Assembly (NCBI RefSeq): GCF_037042905.1 | Contig: NC_087253.1 | Location: 18,751,501 to 18,815,500, forward strand | Source of the DNA: Lytechinus pictus | Lineage: Eukaryota; Echinodermata; Echinoidea; Temnopleuroida; Toxopneustidae | DNA length: 64,000 nucleotides | Reading direction: 5' to 3' | In this document: positions 60,491 to 64,000 of the stretch, piece by piece | Layout: every line of letters begins with the position of its first letter | Numbering within the stretch: the first letter of the stretch is position 1 | Program-made: the position numbers and the translations under genes | The notes under the pieces: generated by a model | Databases searched by the model: none | Seen by the model: only the letters and a program-made list of their open reading frames with translations | What the model was told of the DNA's origin: nothing

Positions 60491-60660
60491 ATGACAAAGA
60501 ACAGCTGGGATGTCTTTGTCGAAAATTGATGCACCGGAGTAGCAGTTTCGTCCTACATTTCGGAGGTGACGAAAAATTCGTTTGTCCAGAGTCTGGGACG
60601 AAACTGCTGTTTTGATTCACCAATTTTCGACACAGATCTCATGGTTGCTCTTTGTCATGG
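60491..60660. repeat. inverted repeat with about 70-bp arms
   Basis: ATGACAAAGAACAGC, GTCGAAAATTGATGCAC and GCAGTTTCGTCC on the left are mirrored by GGACGAAACTGC, CACCAATTTTCGAC and GCTCTTTGTCAT on the right, with a loop of about 40 bases. Likely a MITE; no TSD seen. The 59890-60490 flank shows nothing recognisable. Confidence 0.7.
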
Positions 60661-60948
60661 AGTACATTTGACAATAAATTTACTATGTTCTTGAATCAGT
60701 TCTTCGACGCGGTGCAAAACTCCCTATGTTGAAACACGTGGGAATTACGTCACAAATAGGGGGCAAGGGACAGGATCTCGATTCACCGTCTATATGGTTG
60801 TTGGTAAAGCTACAGAAACACCAACGTAGCCGAATTAATAGCAAACCGATAATAGCCATTCGAATTAACCTAATAGCTTTGATTGGTCCGAGGTGGTTTT
60901 CGTAGGTGTGACCATAAAATGGTTATTAAGACTTACCAGCCCTACCAC

Positions 60949-61169
60949 CACTAGCGTACCTACGGGGGGGGGGGCCTGACGAGCCACAACCCATACAAAG
61001 CACGTATCCCTGCCCCCCTGACGAGCTTGAAGACCTTTTTTTCTGGTACAAAATCCTTTATTTGTGAATAAAGACCTTTTTTTTTTTTTTTTTTTTTTTT
61101 TGCTTGTCAAATTTTTTGACGGACGGTTTTGCGCCCCCCCCCCTGTGGAAAATCCTAGGTACGCCACTG
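60949..61169. mobile_element. hAT-type MITE with 8-bp TSD CCTACCAC
   Basis: It starts CACTAGCGTACCTACGGG and ends CCTAGGTACGCCACTG. Flanked by identical CCTACCAC (60941-60948 and 61170-61177). The body has the CTGACGAGC and CTTGAAGACC words of the family and a T-run. Confidence 0.92.
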
Positions 61170-61177
61170 CCTACCAC

Positions 61178-61345
61178 ACAACCACTCACTCAGTCTCACC
61201 CACCCACACGTATCCTCACCCTCACACACGCTCACGCACACGCTCGAAATGCCCTCATGGACACACACACACACGCACAGCTTTATTGCGTCAACCATGG
61301 ATGGTAAAAACAATTTTGGGACACACTTCATGCAAGCATACACGT
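61178..61345 (+). repeat. CA-rich low-complexity stretch
   Basis: Imperfect CA/CACT/CACG repeats with a pure CA run near 61260-61272. Open frames here on both strands are compositional. Confidence 0.75.
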
Positions 61346-61424
61346 ACACGACCTCACACACGCCCACCCTCTGCCATCCATGTAACACACAATTACTCTT
61401 AAAAAGTGAAATTCTTAAAGAAAG

Positions 61425-63813
61425 AAAATTTAATAAATAGAGAAAAACTCAAACAAGTTAAAATACCGAAAATCAAATCCAAATATGATGCAAATACGAA
61501 AGTGTATGTCATTTACAAGTTCATATAAGTTACCCAAAACATCAGGACAACGATGAATTGCATGTCTTATACCCTTTATATTAATACTATAAGAATATCC
61601 TCCTATCTATCATTTAATCCATTTATTAAAGATATATTTGATACAAAAAATTCTAAAGAAGTAGCCAGTGTGTGCATCATTCTTCCCTATTTTTCATATC
61701 GACATGGATATGCGTGTAACTTTTATGTAAAAATGATTAAAAAAACATTGAATACCGCTATTTTCCTATTTAACATCCGAATATGAGGGAGTCTCATTCA
61801 GTGTTCTTTTTGTCTTATCTTCCTTCTTTGTATGCTTTCATCATCATGTTTGGATGGATTTGTCCTTGATGAAAACATAGTCTTGCCATTTGCTAAAGGT
61901 TATGTATACCAGTGGAAAGCTAGTTTCATCCTTTTTCAAGCAGTCTGTTTATGTCTGGGTTTTGCAAAGATTTAAAGATCACGCCAACACAACAAAATAA
62001 AAACGGATTTAAATTAATTTCAATGAATAAGAAAGGAATCAAGTATAACACTGAAAATGTCATCATTTATTAAAATTGAATGTGAAATGAAAGTTTCACA
62101 TATTATGCACAGAATAATTTAATGGTCATCACGAATGTGCAGGTGAAAGAATACTGGAACATCATAACCACTATATTTTTTCTTTTGTATATTGTTATTT
62201 CAAATAACAAGTACTTCGATTCTCTCCTCCAATTATTCATTTCTTGTTTGTTTCAGTTCTCAAGGGAATATACAAGTTACCCAACCGTTTATCCAAATGA
62301 TACTGCTATAATGTTAATGATAATAAAAATTATTTTAATAGAAACAACAAACGTTATTGAATTGAGCTGTTTCATTAAAAACAACATCTAAAGGTGTTGC
62401 TCGTAGGTTGGAAAGGTTCAATTTTACAATTAAAAAAGTCAGAAGAAATAGTATGTTTGTACAAAGACCCCGGGACAAAGACGAGACGCAAATTGTGAGT
62501 CAACTATTTGAAAAATATACACACATTGATGAAGTGCAAAAATACGACTTATAAATGACAATAAATAAATATTGTCGTGTTCAATATCGAAATACAGAAA
62601 CAAACAAATAGGGCGAATAGAACAAGAAGATATTTACAAATAAAAGATATAAATTGTCAATATTTTGATTCTTGATTATTTATAATAAAAACAAACATTT
62701 AAAAACAAGAATATGAATGGTTTGGTAAAGAAAAAGTTAATAAAGCGATTGTCTTAAACAAATAAACCAATGCATGAATTAATAAGGAATAAATAAAGCA
62801 TATTACTTCGAGTGAAGTCAAAATAAATATTTTTAATAGAAACAATTATTTCGAATCGTGAATGCAACGGTATTTATGTTGAAGGAAAACCTGATTTAGA
62901 AATCTCAACATGCCAAGGTATAGATGTGAAGACCAATACAAAAAAGTATAAAGTATTGCTGACTCAAGATATAGGCATATGATAGATTTGAAGCTGCTGA
63001 AAGGGATTACTCTTCAAGGTACATAGTTCGTAAGGCAGCCCCACCCTCAATCGGATAGAATACCCTATAATAATTATTCCTACTGCTTCTTGATTAATGT
63101 CATGCCGTACGCAGCTGGGCCAGGGGGTAGTTGCCCCCTTGGAAATTTTGAAAACTGTTATTTTGTTGCTGAAAGTTTTCACCAAACTCACCAAAAGTGT
63201 TCATAAAATCCTTCAATTTCATTTCAGAGAATGCAGAAGCGCCCCCCAAAACAAGCTCAGTCGCTCCGCTTCCTCGCTTTTGAGTTTCATCAAAAAATTT
63301 TATCGTTTCTTGTTCCCTCCTCCGGGAAAAAAATTTGCGTTTATCTGTTGTTTTATTTAAAATAAAACAACATATAAAATACAAAAAATGTACTCCAACG
63401 GATTTAAAAAAAGACTCATTAGTGTTCACACTGCATCACTATGGTTTTTTCGAATACCGAAGCTCTGACACAACTTTTTTTTTTAAATAAAACGCACATT
63501 TCGAGCCTCTTATAAATATTACTTTTCTATTGACTTTCCATTGTTATCTTTTGAATACAGCTAGCATTATTTTTTATTGCATATTATTTATTGCTTTTAT
63601 TCTTCACAATTCTTTGCGTTTTGTATTCCTTAATAACAGTGGTGTCAATATCGTTTATGCTTCACCTGGTAATTTGAAAGCGCTGACCCATAAGCTCTCA
63701 TTTTCATTGTGTCGTACTTTCCTAAAGTACACAATATTCATCCATGTGACCTATATTTCTGTCAGTATTTTGTATCGATTAAATTGAACTTCGAACTCCC
63801 TTTTTACAAAGCC
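61425..63813. other. no gene recognised; small TTAA-family fragments
   Basis: 61425-61530 and 61965-62115 carry decayed core words of the TTAA family (AGAGAAAAACTCAAACAAG; CACTGAAAATGTCATCA). 63240-63310 has a CAGTCGCTCCGCTTCCTCGCTT phrase like the dispersed module. The rest is AT-rich and featureless. Confidence 0.45.
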
Positions 63814-63975
63814 CTGGGGCCCGTTTCATAAAGGACTTGCAACTGTTGTAACTTTGCCATTATGGCAACTACCATGGTAACCTTGATTCTGATTGGCTGC
63901 TGAGCCCCGTTGCCATGGTACTTGCCATAATGGCAAGGTTACAACAATTGTAAGTCCTTTATGAAAGAGGCCCAG
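63814..63975. mobile_element. short foldback MITE (CTGGGGCCCGTTTCATAAAG)
   Basis: Arms CTGGGGCCCGTTTCATAAAG, GACTTGCAAC and TTGCCATTATGGCAA are mirrored by TTGCCATAATGGCAA, GTTGTAAGTC and CTTTATGAAAGAGGCCCAG. The central ATTCTGATTGGCTGCTGAG loop is short. Related in style to 2266-2775. Confidence 0.8.
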
Positions 63976-64000
63976 AGGACATTACTTCTCCCAAGATCTT

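Noticed and set aside
61100-61440. His/Thr-rich frames in the CA-rich stretch
   Set aside because: Low-complexity CA repeats open several frames on both strands; no gene evidence.
63100-63429. 109-codon minus-strand frame near the window end
   Set aside because: It overlaps a dispersed-module phrase (CGCTCCGCTTCCTCGC), has an opposite-strand frame, and shows no domain.

Overview
The window looks like animal genomic DNA of low gene density. It has one large multi-exon gene with canonical splice sites, long AT-rich introns, decayed non-LTR retrotransposons, and many DNA transposons and MITEs. Several dispersed families resemble ones I remember from sea urchins (TTAA-bounded elements starting TTAAAGGGATGGTCCGGGCT or TTAAAGGWCAAGTYCACCCC, and the tRNA-type SINE). 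I therefore lean to an echinoderm, probably an echinoid; this is recollection, not a search.

The left 27 kb holds the main gene, on the minus strand. I assembled it by hand from splice sites and phases. A 5' exon (27174..27046) encodes a signal peptide and ends in phase 1. A single 14,688-bp exon (23185..8498) follows, flanked by phase-1 introns on both sides and coding about 4,900 residues of Ser/Thr-rich 13-residue repeats. Four small exons (7546..7407, 2992..2810, 1299..1126, 458..240) then join in frame and read as a NIDO domain. The reading frame stays open for 5,162 codons and leaves the window at position 240. The product is a secreted or surface mucin-like protein with the tandem-repeat plus NIDO layout known from MUC4-type proteins. 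The repeat exon has a 39-bp basic unit and a higher-order repeat of 936 bp (24 units), with shortened versions of 19, 20 and 22 units.

The rest (27.2-64 kb) has no host gene I can support. It contains 3' pieces of CR1/L2-type LINEs (27.7, 31.2-32.2 and 41.1-41.7 kb), a nearly complete but broken EN-RT LINE (35.6-38.8 kb) and a 5'-truncated L1-like LINE (45.1-46.4 kb). hAT-type elements at 25.4, 51.7, 56.0 and 60.9 kb carry perfect 8-bp target duplications. There are TA-flanked mariner-like foldbacks (23.7, 39.7, 59.1 kb) and TTAA elements (4.1, 7.7, 44.8, 50.5 kb). A putative 10-kb PIF/Harbinger element (48.0-58.1 kb) has matching terminal inverted repeats and two remnants of a HARBI1-like transposase. 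Many of these are nested in one another.
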